From the NCBI GenBank assembly GCA_040954595.2, contig CM082585.2, forward strand, positions 1,116,001 to 1,180,000: a stretch of DNA of 64,000 nucleotides, given 5' to 3'. Below the pieces are notes generated by a model. It was not told where the DNA came from. It was given only the letters and a program-made list of their open reading frames with translations, and searched no databases. The DNA is from Balanoglossus misakiensis. Its lineage: Eukaryota; Hemichordata. Shown in pieces: positions 20,484 through 31,073 of this stretch (positions are counted from its first letter, which is position 1; every line of letters starts with the position of its first letter). Made by a program: the position numbers and the translations under genes.

Positions 20484-20591
20484 CAATATCGCTACCATAC
20501 AGACGTGTTGCCGCTGTGGCTCGTAGAGAGTGGTTCGTTCAAAAGCCAGGGAGGCCAATACACAGACGGGCAGTAGTACCATGTAGAGCAT
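20484..20591 (-). CDS. Candidate first exon with signal peptide
   Basis: An ATG at 20591 opens 36 codons starting MLYMVLLPVCVLASLAF, a plausible secretory signal, then ERTTLYEPQRQHVC, and runs into a perfect GTGAGT donor in phase 0. The surroundings (20340-20640) are richer in CpG than nearby introns, as for a 5' exon. It lies inside the intron between exons 4 and 5, so it would be an alternative start or a different gene. Its phase fits exon 6 (phase 0) but not exon 5. No partner exon was proven. Confidence 0.3.
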
Positions 20592-21151
20592 TGTTACCCG
20601 GTTTTTGCTTTACCAACATGTAGCCGCTTGTTTTCGCAGATGATATAGATCGGAACTACATGTATCTTCAGATCGATTTCATGGACATTTGAAGGAAAAT
20701 AAAAAAAAAACGTGACACTTACATGTAGGCCTTCTGCATTTGGCCTAGAAAATTTTCGCGTAAGCTTACCATGTGCACGCAAAACCCCAATAGCTGTAAC
20801 GCTTCCCATAATACACTACGTAACACACCTGTAAAGTTTAATTTGATGCAAATTAGTGTTTGAAATTAGCATATCACTCTGACACGTAAGCATGAACATT
20901 TAGAGTAACACCTGTCAAGCGTGGGCGATCTTGTAAGGCCCAGCAGGGCGGTCTAGAACTACCTGCCCACGACATGATTCATTTATAGGAAAAGGGGTGG
21001 CCAACCAAATTTCACAGTCAGCAATGAAGAATAAGCCTCTTTTGATAAGCTTTTGTTCGTTCATTTTATTGAATCGTTGAGTAAAACGACGTCTTTGTGG
21101 TACACGAAGCTCCAATGGTGACAATGTCTGTGGGGGGTCGTGGTTTAAGTT
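20592..21151. other. Intron, nothing recognised
   Basis: AT-rich intron with scattered short frames. No domain or repeat is recognised, apart from a CTAGAACTACC motif near 20952. Confidence 0.45.
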
Positions 21152-21254
21152 AGAGAACCACCTCCCCCTCAGTGGTTCTTGGTTTCCAATCGCCTCGGGC
21201 CTGCGGCCCTCGGCAATTCGAAACCAAGAACCACCTCGGGGTCGGTGGTTCTCT
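21152..21254. repeat. Nested palindrome (cruciform-prone)
   Basis: AGAGAACCACC (21152) pairs with GGTGGTTCTCT (21244). Inside this, GTGGTTCTTGGTTTC (21172) pairs with GAAACCAAGAACCAC (21220), and the centre holds GGGCCTGCGGCCC. The motif AACCACC/GGTGGTT is therefore present four times. Confidence 0.8.
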
Positions 21255-21466
21255 ATTACATAAATAGTCTAAAAGAAATTGTTAAGTAAACATAACCATA
21301 CAATTAATGAGTGGAATTATCTAGCGACAACTGGCCTCAATTTTGAATTTCAAATATAACACCATTCTGCACCCAAGGAGACATCACATGATCTGATCCC
21401 CCTTGTTTAACTTTTAGTGGTGAGCTCTTCCAAGTATATCTTGTATTGCTTAGGGGACTCTAACTC

Positions 21467-21752
21467 TTTCTCCTTCCCTCCCTTCCACCCCCTCCCCCTC
21501 CCTCTCTAGCTCTCTCCCTCCCCTCTCCCGCCCTCTCCCTCCCCTCTCCCGCCCCTCTCCCTCCCTCCCACCCCTCTCTAGCTCTCTCTCCCTCCCTACC
21601 CCCCTCTACCCCTCCCTCTCCCTCTAGTTCTCTCTCCCCCTCTCCCATACTACCACCCTCCCTCCCTCCCTCCCTGTCACTCTCCAGCTCTCTCTCCGTC
21701 CCCTCTCACTCTCCCCTCCCAGCCTCTCCCTCCCGCTCTTTTGCACACACTC
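21467..21752. repeat. CT-rich low-complexity tract
   Basis: Almost pure C and T on the plus strand (CTCCCTCCCCTCTCCCGCCC-like), purine-only on the gene strand. It lies in the intron 100 bp beyond exon 4. Such tracts can form triplex (H-DNA). Confidence 0.9.
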
Positions 21753-21852
21753 TCTCTTAGTATATATATTGGGAGGTGACTACAGCAGTGCGAGAAAAGT
21801 AAAGACCTGATGCGAGTAAGGGAAGATTCTAGCTGATTTGAATCAGACTTAC

Positions 21853-22068
21853 CTTCAGCACAAGCTGCTACTTCACACATTGACAGACTGACATCATCAC
21901 ATCTTGCATGATACAATGGGTAATTATTTTCAAAGAGGTTTAACCTCACACATTGCCCAGTGGAGGCATCAGGTTCTGTGTCTGCCCATCGACCATCAAA
22001 GACACTACCTTTCCTGCCATCTGAATAATCATATTCCACACTGCCATCTCGATTGGGTCCACTAAATC
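21853..22068 (-). CDS. Exon 4: C-terminal half of C-type lectin domain
   Basis: A 216-bp exon, phase 1 to 1, starts FSGPNRDGSVEYDYSDG and includes WADTEPD, GQCVRL, ARCDDV and SMCEVAACAEG. Cysteines and fold residues are present. In the usual calcium site the EPN/QPD motif is EPD here, and the WND position reads YHA, so classical calcium-dependent sugar binding is doubtful. The exon joins CUB1 in frame (AEG-TCGG). The CT-rich tract at 21467-21752 lies in the following intron. Confidence 0.85.
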
Positions 22069-22406
22069 CTATAAAATGGAAATAAAGAAAGAAGATGCAT
22101 ACAGCAGTGTTTCATCCAGGATGGGGGGGGGGGGGGATATGTCCCCCTTTGCTTGAATAGTTGCACTCTTGCAAGGAGGGGAATGAGTGACATCGCTGAG
22201 TCTGTAAGGGGCACCATTTCCCCCTTGACAAATTTCTAGGGGGGTGCCAACATGCTGACAGTGGGCGAATTCCCTCATCCCTCCATCTGGATGAAAAACT
22301 GCATACAGAGTCACTTAATAGCAAGATTTTGTGAGGTTATTGAGATGTAAAAAATAGGCTTTTCAATTACCATCTTGAGACAATTATCATTCAAGTGTTA
22401 CTATGC

Positions 22407-22454
22407 AGTGCTTACTTGTAAACTGTCAAATTCCAAAACCAGTTATTTTTTACA
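22407..22454. repeat. 48-bp inverted repeat, arm 2
   Basis: The reverse complement matches 19031-19078 at 47 of 48 positions. The two arms lie in introns on either side of exons 4 and 5. Confidence 0.9.
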
Positions 22455-22514
22455 CTTGATACACCCACAAATTATTTGGGAACACTGACAAACACTGTTA
22501 AAAGACACACTCAC

Positions 22515-22633
22515 CAATCCAACCATGGTTCGCTGTTTCATTGGAAGTCTCTTCAATCTGGTTTACAATCTCTGCTCCAGCATAACGATTTTCAGAATAA
22601 CCCTCAATTACTGTCAAGTGCCCACCATAAAAT
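22515..22633 (-). CDS. Exon 3: C-type lectin domain core
   Basis: A 119-bp exon, phase 2 to 1, reads FYGGHLTVIEGYSENR and ends in ANHGWIG. GGHL and WIG are the hallmark core residues of the C-type lectin fold. Acceptor TTTATTTTCAG and donor GTGAGTG are good. The preceding exon's TC completes a Ser codon here. One arm of a 48-bp inverted repeat (22407-22454) lies in the intron just downstream. Confidence 0.85.
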
Positions 22634-23368
22634 CTGAAAATAAACCAATTTATAACACATCAAACATGTTCCAAACTAATTTCGAAATTCCAGTCCGTGA
22701 ATAATACATTTCCTCTTTGAAAACATTTAATATTGGTGAATAAGAGGTTCATATATGTATAACATTAGATTTTTGTTTGTAAAGTCTATATTTTGTGTTA
22801 CACCTTTCCAATAAGTGTGTGATTAGTGTAGATTTCGGCAGAATTTCTGGGAAAAAAGAATCTGTGAAAAATTCACCTGAATTTTGGGGAGAAAAAAAAT
22901 TGCTGAACGTTTCCTTTGAATAAAAAAGTTCAGCTTATTTCTTTTAGAGAAAACATGACAAATTCCAGGAAATGGCTGTTGTTGTTTTTTTTTTGGTGTG
23001 AATAAACTTAAAAGACAAATTCTGATACAGTTGCATCAAGGTGATGGAAGAAAATCCCAGATTAACAGGATATTTGGAGAATTTATCCAGAATTTCAAAA
23101 TTAGTTCGAAATGTGACATTGTGTTATCAATGATCTGTGTTGAGCAGTCGAACGATGAACGGGTAGTTGACAATTCCCACGAGCACACCCGTATCTTTCC
23201 TCGGTAGTTGCGCCGGGCCGGTCGGCAATGTAACAGAAAAAGTGGTACGATATGCCAGCTGAGCCGTCGCTAGTCTACAATTCCGAGTCTACAAGGCCGT
23301 CTCTAACTAAAAATTATAATAACTATCGAGGTACGTGACAATTATATCAGCGAATGTGGGGCTGGGGG
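22634..23368. other. Start of the 5.6-kb intron, nothing recognised
   Basis: AT-rich intron. A stretch at 23040-23125 resembles 10196-10300 (AATTTATCC.GAATT and AGTTCG.AATGTG). No exon is seen. Confidence 0.5.
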
Positions 23369-23686
23369 TTGCTGCAGTTTGCAGCCCCTCCATCTCCCCT
23401 GGACGATTTTTGTTTTTGCGGGGCTGCAGGTCCCAGCTATTCTAAACCGCACAACGAGCGACCGGGATTTGGGCCCGGAGCGAATTTCTACACTCAAGAC
23501 GTCTCCAGTCCACAATTTTCCACAATTTTTTCGCCAAATCGGTCCCGGAACCCATACAGCGCTTACCTGGCAAAGGATGTCGCGGTATTTGTCGATTTTG
23601 CCTACGTTTTCCCCAGTTATTCAACTTCAATCGGCAAAACCAAAACTCGTTCAGGGGAGATGGAGGGGCTGCAAACTGCAGCAAGG
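23369..23686. mobile_element. Inverted-repeat element, GC-rich
   Basis: TTGCTGCAGTTTGCAGCCCC followed by TCCATCTCCCCTG (23369-23401) is matched by its reverse complement at 23654-23686. The arms continue imperfectly for about 50 bp. Short overlapping frames here follow from the GC-rich composition and are not credible genes. Confidence 0.78.
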
Positions 23687-23983
23687 GCTGGGGGCTGCAG
23701 GCAGAATATATGACCAAAGGATACGCGTGAAAAAAAGACAATTACCTACTTTGCTACCGTGGGTCTTTGACTAATTAAAACATGATAACGTGCATCAAAG
23801 CCAGCCGAGGCTTCAGGGGCATAGTATTCCTGAGTTTATACGCGAAGAAACCAAGAAATATTCATGAGTATGTAGACGGAACTTGTCTTTTAGCTCAAAT
23901 TTGACCTGGCTTGAGGTCACTGTGACAGCGCAGCCAGCGGTAGAATTGGGGTAGGCATGAAGAACATATCTACTACAAAAACT

Positions 23984-24032
23984 GGTGAGGGCGGGGGGGG
24001 GGGGGGGGAGATGGGGGGGGGGTGGGGGCTTT
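23984..24032. repeat. G-run tract
   Basis: Several runs of G longer than eight, separated by AGAT and T, on the plus strand. It could form G-quadruplex on that strand. Length is unreliable in assemblies. Confidence 0.85.
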
Positions 24033-24051
24033 TCAGTTTAGTCACGGTCCT

Positions 24052-24106
24052 TGGTTTTGGCCTTCGGCTTCACTAGAAAAGCCAAAAAACCACAATGCCG
24101 AAGGCC
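24052..24106. repeat. Overlapping hairpins
   Basis: GGCCTTCGGC (24059) pairs with GCCGAAGGCC (24097), while TTGGTTTTGGC (24051) can pair with GCCAAAAAACCA (24081). The two folds are mutually exclusive. Confidence 0.65.
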
Positions 24107-24684
24107 AACTCGTCGAAGCACCTGGTACGTCTATGGCAGAAGTCAGTATTTACATGTTCTGACTCGGTACACGCCATGCACTTGCCAAGAGATTCCACGA
24201 GGAATACCATGATGATGAACGGCTCGGGCGTCTTCGTGTGCACGAAGACACGATACTAGACTTCATTGACCCTGTCTCATTCTTTTCTTTTCATGCGCAT
24301 AAGGACATGAAAAGTCGACCTAACCTTTTGTTTTATCACTTACTGTGGTTTTATAGGGATGCTGTGAGTGAAAAAGTGGCACATTCGGGTTGTTGCCTTA
24401 TACTTAATTTCTCCATTTCTATTGGAGCAGGCGACACCGGGCCCAGGGTCGAACTTAAACCAATTTGCAGCCGTGATGGTCGAACAATGTCCGACAAACT
24501 TTAGGCACGTCAAGCTTATGCCTTCCTGGGTCGCCCGACAAGAATGAACTTCTATTTTAACGATAGGGCCTATTCCAATCGATACCCGCCGTATCAGTCA
24601 CGCAATAATGAACACGAAATCCAGATCCCCCAAAATGATGTTTCACTAGACTCGGGGAGAGTGCTGTTTAGTACCAACAGGCAA
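24107..24684. other. Intron, nothing recognised
   Basis: An 88-codon plus-strand frame (24238-24504) shows no recognisable domain. I see no splice-linked continuation. Confidence 0.4.
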
Positions 24685-24826
24685 TTAAAGGTATACGGTC
24701 ACCTATGGAAAATTAGCTATAGTTACCATGGCAAATTGAGATGTAGCCAATCACAGATTTTTAGTGGGTGGCACACGCGAAAAAAGAGCGCCGCCATATG
24801 TTCTCATCTCAGCCATATATGGTCCT
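24685..24826. mobile_element. MITE E copy 2 (partial)
   Basis: TTAAAGGTATACGGTCACCT, then GGAAAATTAGCTATAGTTAC and AGCCAATCACAGATTTTTAG, match 9388-9580 in the opposite orientation. The far terminus is missing. Confidence 0.7.
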
Positions 24827-27339
24827 ATGTAACCACCTCATGTCATTTACAGAATTGGAACACCCTAAAGAATGTCATGCAGACAATGTCACGTGTTGTT
24901 CCATGACCAACCAAACAACAAACTCATGTCCAAATCAATTAAATTCCAAAGAATGCTCCAAATATGCAGAATTGCCACGCAAGTCGAGCATACTTAAGCA
25001 CTCTGCACAACTGAAACATAAAATCCAAGCTTTTAACAATACAACAATAAACAATCCATTCTGATCGAATTAATGACCAAATAAAACGAAAAACACAACT
25101 CGACCCACAAAAAGTATACGAAGCGCTTTTAATCGCTCATTAATGTTTGATCTCGAGGAGACGTGTTAAAAAATCCGCTATGAAAAGCAGGGGAGAACAA
25201 TAGCCTATTTTTACCAGGTAAACAAACACCAGGTAAAAATCCACCCATGCTTCCAGACCGCTCTAGGATAGTGATCCACCCAATGAAACTGTATCTCTTT
25301 AACTTTAATTTGCAAACTCGTGGAATTGATCATTTTATAAATCGCTCCATTTTGACGTTTTCTCTGTGGTTTGTTAATACGAATTTTGTCTGTGCCAAAT
25401 CTGTCCTCTAATACTGTCACTTGTATTAGAGTTCAAATAACACAGAAGTATAATACAACGTTTTGAAAAAGACAGACATTTTTCGTGGGAACGGTGATAT
25501 ACTTAGGCCACACTCGAGCTAAAAACAAAAGTCTATATTTTATCAAAAATGCCTTGGACGCACAAACATCTACAGGATGTGGAAGGGGCGGGTCAAAACC
25601 GCGATCTACAACTGTGCCTCCCCCCCCCCCCCCCCGGCTGTCTTGCTTCTATTTGGAGTGTCAATGTGTGATTTAGCGTTGTTTGCGGCAGATACTAAGC
25701 TTTGTTCTTGTTTCACTCCATTTGCTGCATTGTGCTGTGCTCTGGTATTTCTCCAGGGTCTACGGTTACACTATAGGCTGATTAGTCGTATCTTTACTAC
25801 ACAGACAAAAAACTTCGAAGCTTTATGTCTGTGCCTTTTATGAACAAGCATCGTCCGATTCGAATTCGACTCGTCATCGGTAGCTATGTTTATTTCGCCC
25901 TTGGAGACCTCCCCTGGCCTTGTTAGGATGACTGTTACCAGGACTACCTTAAACCAATCTTTTCGAACCGGACGGTACACACGACATGTCTATGTTAATT
26001 GTCCAGGTACCAGAGTGTACGTGTGGGCTCCCTAAACCCCTCATTGGCGGCCGGTCCCTGTCCGAATAAACACGTTTGACAGACAAAAAATGATGAACAA
26101 GTGGCTTACTTCAATACTTCGTTAACTAGACGGCTGAACTCTGAATGTTGATTCAGCAAAAAAAATGTGTTTACGGCAAGGTTTTGATCAATACGACACA
26201 TTTACCATTGAAAACGCCCAAAGTAAGTGGGGGCGTTTGACCATCAATCAAACCCACGCCCAGGTGCATGTGAACGGCCGAAGCAGTGTAACGTTTCACA
26301 TTCCGTGCAACGTCCGACACTGTGTGAAAGCGGTTGCTGTCGGGTGGCTTGACCTAATTTTCGTACATTGATATGCATTTGACACCTCACTACCTGTTTT
26401 CTTAATATTGCTAAAACTTTGCGTTAAATATCACTGAAATGTTGATGATCCACGCACAAGTCGTCTACCCCGGCATGAAAAGCTTTTATACAAGAAAACT
26501 AATTGCACATGACCACCAAGGTCATACCGCAAGGTGTGTCTAAATGTCAAGGAAGGACATTGGGAGGGGGGACTTGGGTCGAGAACGACCATGACGGAGG
26601 AAAAACCGACAAGTCATTGTGTAACCTGTTTACTTGCCAATAGTCAAACGTCAAAATTTACTCTCAACTTGGTTGCAGATCGAGTCTCCCGAATTTCCAA
26701 CTTTTATGATTGGGTAAATACCGATATGCGACTGGTATGCGACGCGTTGACGACGCGAAGATTTTGTTGAAATCAAATGGTTTGTCAAATGTCATCTCAC
26801 AGTGGAGATGCCGTGGTCATCTGACATGAAAGGGTTCGATTGGGTCTGACCGCCGTCGTTCATCCATGCTTAGAAAGCGGCGATCATGGTACAATGTAAA
26901 ACCAAGGTCAAACCTTACTGAACACATGTATTGCATGGAGAAACTTTTCTCCCTGTCTGTGTACTGAACACGTACCGTGATTGCCATAGTTACAAACGTT
27001 ACCACGTGAGAGAGAGTGCATTTTACATCTGTCTTTTCAATTTTGTTGCTTTCTTACTATTCGGAATGATGGAGTCGAAACGAAAACTTTTTGCTTCAGG
27101 TGGACCTAGGGGAAATACCTTATTTGTGACTTTTTTCATGACCCTAAAAAGACGTCGGAATTAATGTGGCTGAGGTCACTCAGGACAACGGAATGGTTGA
27201 GCGATTTTATTTTATGAGCTCCCACTAGTATTTGTTTCATTGTTTCGGCAGTGTGTCGCGTTATTCGAGCAATCTGCAGTCTGAAAACGAACGGTTTTCA
27301 AAGTTTATAACAGAAGAACAGGGGTTTAAGCATGAAAGG
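24827..27339. other. Intron, no gene recognised
   Basis: About 2.5 kb of intron between CTLD exons 2 and 3. A C-run of 18 lies at 25619-25636. The short frames do not carry recognisable domains or matching splice phases. A short MITE or unknown repeat may be present. Confidence 0.4.
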
Positions 27340-27560
27340 TCCTGTTGTCTCCCTCGCTGTGTTTGTGTCACTGTGTCTTTGACGTCTGACTGACTGATTA
27401 ACTGGCTGACTGACTTACTGACTGTCTGTCAACGTCGGTCTGTCTGACTGTCTGCCCCCTCTCTCTGAGAGAGAGAGTGAGCGAGCGAGCGAGCGACCGA
27501 TGAGTGTCTCTACTGATGAATGTAGCTCTGTCTGTCTGCTTGTGTCTGTCTGCCACTCTG
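27340..27560. repeat. CTGA/CTGT simple-repeat region
   Basis: Degenerate tandem CTGA, CTGT and CTCT units with a GAGAGAGAGTGAGCGAGCGA stretch near 27467-27495. It is low complexity in the same intron. Confidence 0.8.
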
Positions 27561-28211
27561 CCTGTTTCACTCTGTCTCTCCTAATTTATTTAAATTTAGG
27601 GATATGCTATTAATGCGATATGAAAGTCAGACACGACGGAAACCTTTTATTCTCAAAACTGTCTGTTGTTTGCTGTTAAATATTGCAAAAGGTTAAGGGC
27701 CCTTTTCGCACGAGACACATGGCTTTGCAGCCGTAGCTCCCAATGTCATAACGATTACCCGAACTACCCTAATTTTAGCCCGCCGACCCAAAACAGTTTA
27801 GATCTTCGTAAACCGGAAGTAAAACTAACGATGTCAAATATACAACAATTCATGAAAATTGCGAGAATCACGCAAGAACTATGATGTCATTCTTCTACAC
27901 TACGACGGCCAAAGATATAAAAAAATTGAAAAATAAAAAAATGTCCCTTTCTACCTACCCTATTTTTGAAAACCATGTAATCGGAATAGCACATATTAGT
28001 TTTTTTGGCCTGAGACATATCCAATTTCCCAACTGAACATGACACGTGATCAAGCATTTTCGACTTATCAGATGCAATCGCTGAACACCTCACACTAAGC
28101 GAGGTTTTGTCTGTCTTTATACGCGCCCTTTGTATTTGTGCGTGACATGTCCAAGCCTTGTTAGGATCTCCCATAAAATTCTACTCAAATGATGTATACT
28201 TTCATACTTAC
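27561..28211. other. Intron, nothing recognised
   Basis: The last part of the long intron before exon 2's donor. No exon or repeat family of this window was found. Confidence 0.45.
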
Positions 28212-28293
28212 GACTGACAGGTATTTTCAGCGTTGCCAGCTGATTGTTTGTCAGGTACCGCTTTATAACAAGACGCCCCTCTGAGTTGATAAC
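28212..28293 (-). CDS. Exon 2: start of C-type lectin domain
   Basis: An 82-bp exon, phase 1 to 2, has the acceptor TTACATTGCAG and donor GTAAGTAT. It reads YQLRGASCYKAVPDK and ends in NTCQS, with the Ser codon split across the intron. This is the usual start of a C-type lectin fold (CYKA, then A..TC). A 5.6-kb intron follows. In frame 0 the exon is also open, but only the phase-1 reading gives the lectin motif and joins exon 3. Confidence 0.8.
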
Positions 28294-28356
28294 CTGCAAT
28301 GTAACATCATTCAATTGGTCTAGTCATGTTAGCATTAGTAAAATGCTTCAAAAGTG

Positions 28357-28655
28357 TTAAAGGGACATGATACAAGACACCGTTTATGTTAGTGAATGAA
28401 CGTTCAACCACACACAACTTCCATCCCGCTTGTATGATACGAGAGTAAAAACCCGCCCGAAATGAATAAATGGTAGAGACCGTTTATTCATTTTGGCGAC
28501 TTTTTAAAACTCTCGTGTCTATACAAGCGGAGTGGAAGGTGTGTATGGTTGAACGTTGATTCACTATATCCACATGTAGAATAATATAAACGCAGTCTTG
28601 TATCAAACATAATTAATGGAAAAAGGGCAGCGGGAGAGAGACTTTGTCCCTTTAA
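28357..28655. mobile_element. MITE A copy 3, TTAA-flanked
   Basis: It runs from TTAA at 28357 to TTAA at 28652-28655. The left terminal part (CTCTCTC...CCATTAATT) is deleted, while the right end GGGAGAGAGACTTTGTCCCT is intact. Confidence 0.83.
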
Positions 28656-28991
28656 TGAATACAGCCACAATGTTCTGTTTATATCTACTGACGGACCAGG
28701 CATGGATTGTCACGTATAATTCTTTGAAACGTTTGGTCCTCTGAAGAAATCTGAGCACTCATCTACTCAGTTTGCTTATTTTGTCTTCCTCCACCAGTCA
28801 GTGGTATCGTCCGATTTGATACTCCACTCTAAGCCTCTTTCTGAATGGCTATTTAAGTTGTGATCTGTAAGTCTTAAACCTTTCATCACCCCCCCCCCCC
28901 GTTTCCTCTTTAGAGGTCCAACATTACCATAGAAAACAATTGGTTTTGACTGAACCATGTTGGTGAAAGGGCTAGGGTCAATTCAACTTAC

Positions 28992-29049
28992 CTTCTGGAC
29001 ATTCATATTTCACAAAGGGTGTTCCAAACATTGCTCCAAGATCCAATTG
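28992..29049 (-). CDS. Exon 1 seen: lead-in to C-type lectin domain
   Basis: This 58-bp exon runs between a TTTGTAACAG acceptor and a GTAAGT donor, phase 0 to phase 1. It reads QLDLGAMFGTPFVKYECPEG, the last Gly being completed by the next exon. The CPEG-Y junction is typical of the first cysteine of a long-form C-type lectin domain. An earlier exon ending in phase 0 is needed, with the start and signal peptide, and was not found. MITE A copies lie on both sides (28357-28655 and 29444-29742). Confidence 0.72.
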
Positions 29050-29172
29050 CTGTTACAAATAAACAATAAGTTAGCTGCCAGTACACTCAATGATGTACGC
29101 GCAGAACGTCAACTGGTAAACAGTGCGCCTGTGTCTCTTCCCATAGGAGTACATGGAGAATAGTTAGAAAAC

Positions 29173-29447
29173 TCCCTTCTATTATTGTCATTTTCAGGAA
29201 ATTTTACACATAGCTCCGACAAATCAAAATAAATTCACCACGGTCTATTTTGAGATAAACTTTGTTCAATATTGTATCCATAGGCAAACCATTGGTAGAA
29301 AATGCTGACCGTCAGCAGTTTTCTTCAATTATCGACTAAATTCACGGCCTTGTTTAAAGTCGAAAACAAGTGCAGTGACCCAAAATGGTTTTTCATTATA
29401 CATACAAATCAGAAACGAAAATCCACGATTAAAAGAAATGACAATAC
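29173..29447. repeat. Dispersed repeat F, copy 3
   Basis: Reverse complement of 9845-10150. It ends GAAATGACAATAC at the point where MITE A copy 4 begins, so the two repeats abut or overlap by a few bases. Confidence 0.72.
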
Positions 29448-29742
29448 AAAACACCGTTTATGTTAATGTAAATGTGGATATATAGTGATGCAACGTTCAA
29501 CCGCACACACCTTCCATCCCGCATGTAGACACGAGAGCGAAAACTCGCCAAACTGAAAAATCGGTCTCTACCATTTATTCATTTTGGGCGAGTTTTTACT
29601 CTCATATCATACAAGCAGGATGGAAGTTGTGTGTGGTTGAACGTTCATTCACTACATATACACATGCCCATTAATATAAACGGTGTCTTGTATCAAACAT
29701 TATTAATAGAAAAGGGCGACGGGAGAGAGTTTGCCCCTTTAA
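29444..29742. mobile_element. MITE A copy 4
   Basis: The core with GTGGATATATAGTG and CTTCCATCCCGC is complete. The left terminus is lost at the junction with repeat F, and the right end GGGAGAGAGTTTGCCCCTTTAA is present. Confidence 0.8.
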
Positions 29743-30475
29743 GGCGACATGATGCATGAAGTGGCGAGAGATAAATGCGACTGACCACCGCATTAAACAC
29801 TGTCAAGCAAGGCACTTCAAATGCCAATTGTTTAAGTGTGTACTAAGTAATAGTTTCATGTACCATGTCCTGGGGGGGAGGGGTCAAATCACAACAGTTG
29901 GACATGTACGAATATGAAGAGACGATATCAGTTTTTTCATGTCTTCCTTTAGTAAACAATCTTTTTTGAACTTTGTATAGAATTCATTGAACTTTACTTT
30001 AGCTTATGAACTCTCATTTGCACATCGTCATCTTGAAATTGTGTCGACTTTATCATAAGGTTTTTATAACTCAACTAGGTCGCAAAACCTATTTAAGTTA
30101 GTGAGAATAGGACGTTCACCTTTTGGGTTGATGGCTACAGACATTAATCCTGACTCATACACATGTTGCAGCCAGTATACTCTGCAGACATTGGACACAA
30201 TAGTTTTACTAACCATTGAATTTTATTGGACCATCAAGTTTATTGACCCATGACGTTCATATACATTGTATGACACGACTGACGCTATAATCGGTCCATA
30301 CCTTCGGCGAGCCAAGTGTTTTATAACATCATAAGATATTAATACCTATCACCCAGTCAAACGATTTCAAGTTATACAATTTCCACGCCAATAGGACGCC
30401 TTTAGGTGGAAATGCAACCAGGTATCCTGAATAGGAAAATATTCCGGGTATCTGTCAAGTTTAGTCCCATATTTA
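29743..30475. other. Upstream of exon 1, no first exon recognised
   Basis: I looked here on the minus strand for a signal-peptide exon ending in phase 0 and did not find a convincing one. No repeat family is recognised. Confidence 0.4.
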
Positions 30476-30476
30476 G

Positions 30477-30509
30477 GGGACCAAGAGCCCTCAGGCGCTT
30501 GGTCCCCTT
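30477..30509. repeat. Hairpin GGGGACCAAG...CTTGGTCCCC
   Basis: An 11-bp perfect stem (AGGGGACCAAG / CTTGGTCCCCT) with a loop of about 12 bases. It may belong to the repeat that continues to 30890. Confidence 0.7.
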
Positions 30510-30689
30510 CTGTTATTGCTGGAGTTTGTCTTCTTTCTTCTTGAGTCGTTTTTTTTGCGCCCGTTTTTCTCTGAAATTCCGGCAGGTGCGCCTTCCAAAT
30601 TTGGCACGGTGGTTGGGGCCCATAGTACTGGTGCACCAGCCCTTTGAATTTGTAATTAGTCACGTGACTTTGTTGCTATAATCGAGCGA

Positions 30690-30890
30690 AATTTTCAAAT
30701 TGACCTAATTTGCACGTTAATGGGGGCATGTACATTCTTTTCGCGATTTTTGTAGACCATGTGGCCAAAATCCCCTGTGCCAAATTTCAAGGTCCTAGGC
30801 CACGTCGATTTTGAGAAGAAGATTTTTGTAATATTTTTTCGCTTTTTTTGGTGGGCTGAGGACGGACACTGGGGCATCGGACTTTGACCG
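30690..30890. mobile_element. SINE-like unit related to 14817-15330
   Basis: It shares the layout CCTAATTTGCA, GTGCCAAATTTCAAGG, GAGAAGAAGATTTT and GGACGGACAC with the triplicated element in the gene's intron. Only one unit is present here. Confidence 0.55.
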
Positions 30891-31055
30891 TCATTACGTT
30901 ATGTTGTGGAGATCTCATTAGCAGGCTACTCACTTCTGGCGGGTTGCAGTAGTCCTTGGAAAATCGGCTGAAATACGTAAACAGACCAGTGATTATTTTC
31001 CACGGAATGAATTTTGGGACAACACATTATCGGAGTTCAGGCTGTGTTAGGGCGT
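30863..31055. repeat. Direct repeat left of the LINE
   Basis: It aligns along most of its length with 34251-34435: shared blocks include ATGTTGTGG, CTGAAATACGT, CAGACCAGTGATT and TTCAGGCT or ATCAGGCT. Identity is clearly below that of a target-site duplication. Confidence 0.65.
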
Positions 31056-31073
31056 TTTATTGAATTACGCTGA

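Larger units (their letters stand above)
9606..29049 (-). pseudogene. CTLD-CUB3-CCP4-EGF2 modular gene, apparently disrupted
   Basis: Sixteen minus-strand exons can be read from splice signals, domain content and compatible phases. They predict an extracellular protein with one C-type lectin domain (exons 1-4), three CUB domains each split over two exons, four sushi/CCP modules and two EGF modules. Such proteins act in cell-surface or fluid-phase recognition and adhesion. Three defects are seen: TGA at 17150-17152 in CUB2, a one-base frameshift plus truncation in CCP1 (12716-12820), and TT for GT at the CCP3 donor (11409-11410). All other junctions keep frame. No signal-peptide exon was found upstream of 29049. 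The 3' end is open, since the last exon ends in phase 1 just before satellite DNA. I cannot tell a pseudogene from assembly error or from exon skipping. Confidence 0.8.

Noticed and set aside
23354-23774. Overlapping frames of 100-130 codons as genes
   Set aside because: They lie in the inverted-repeat element 23369-23686, overlap on both strands, and show no domain or splice logic.
28117-28314. Reading exon 2 in frame 0 (VINSEGRLVIKRYL)
   Set aside because: It looks plausible alone, but only phase 1 gives the lectin start with CYKA and NTCQS and joins both neighbours in frame.
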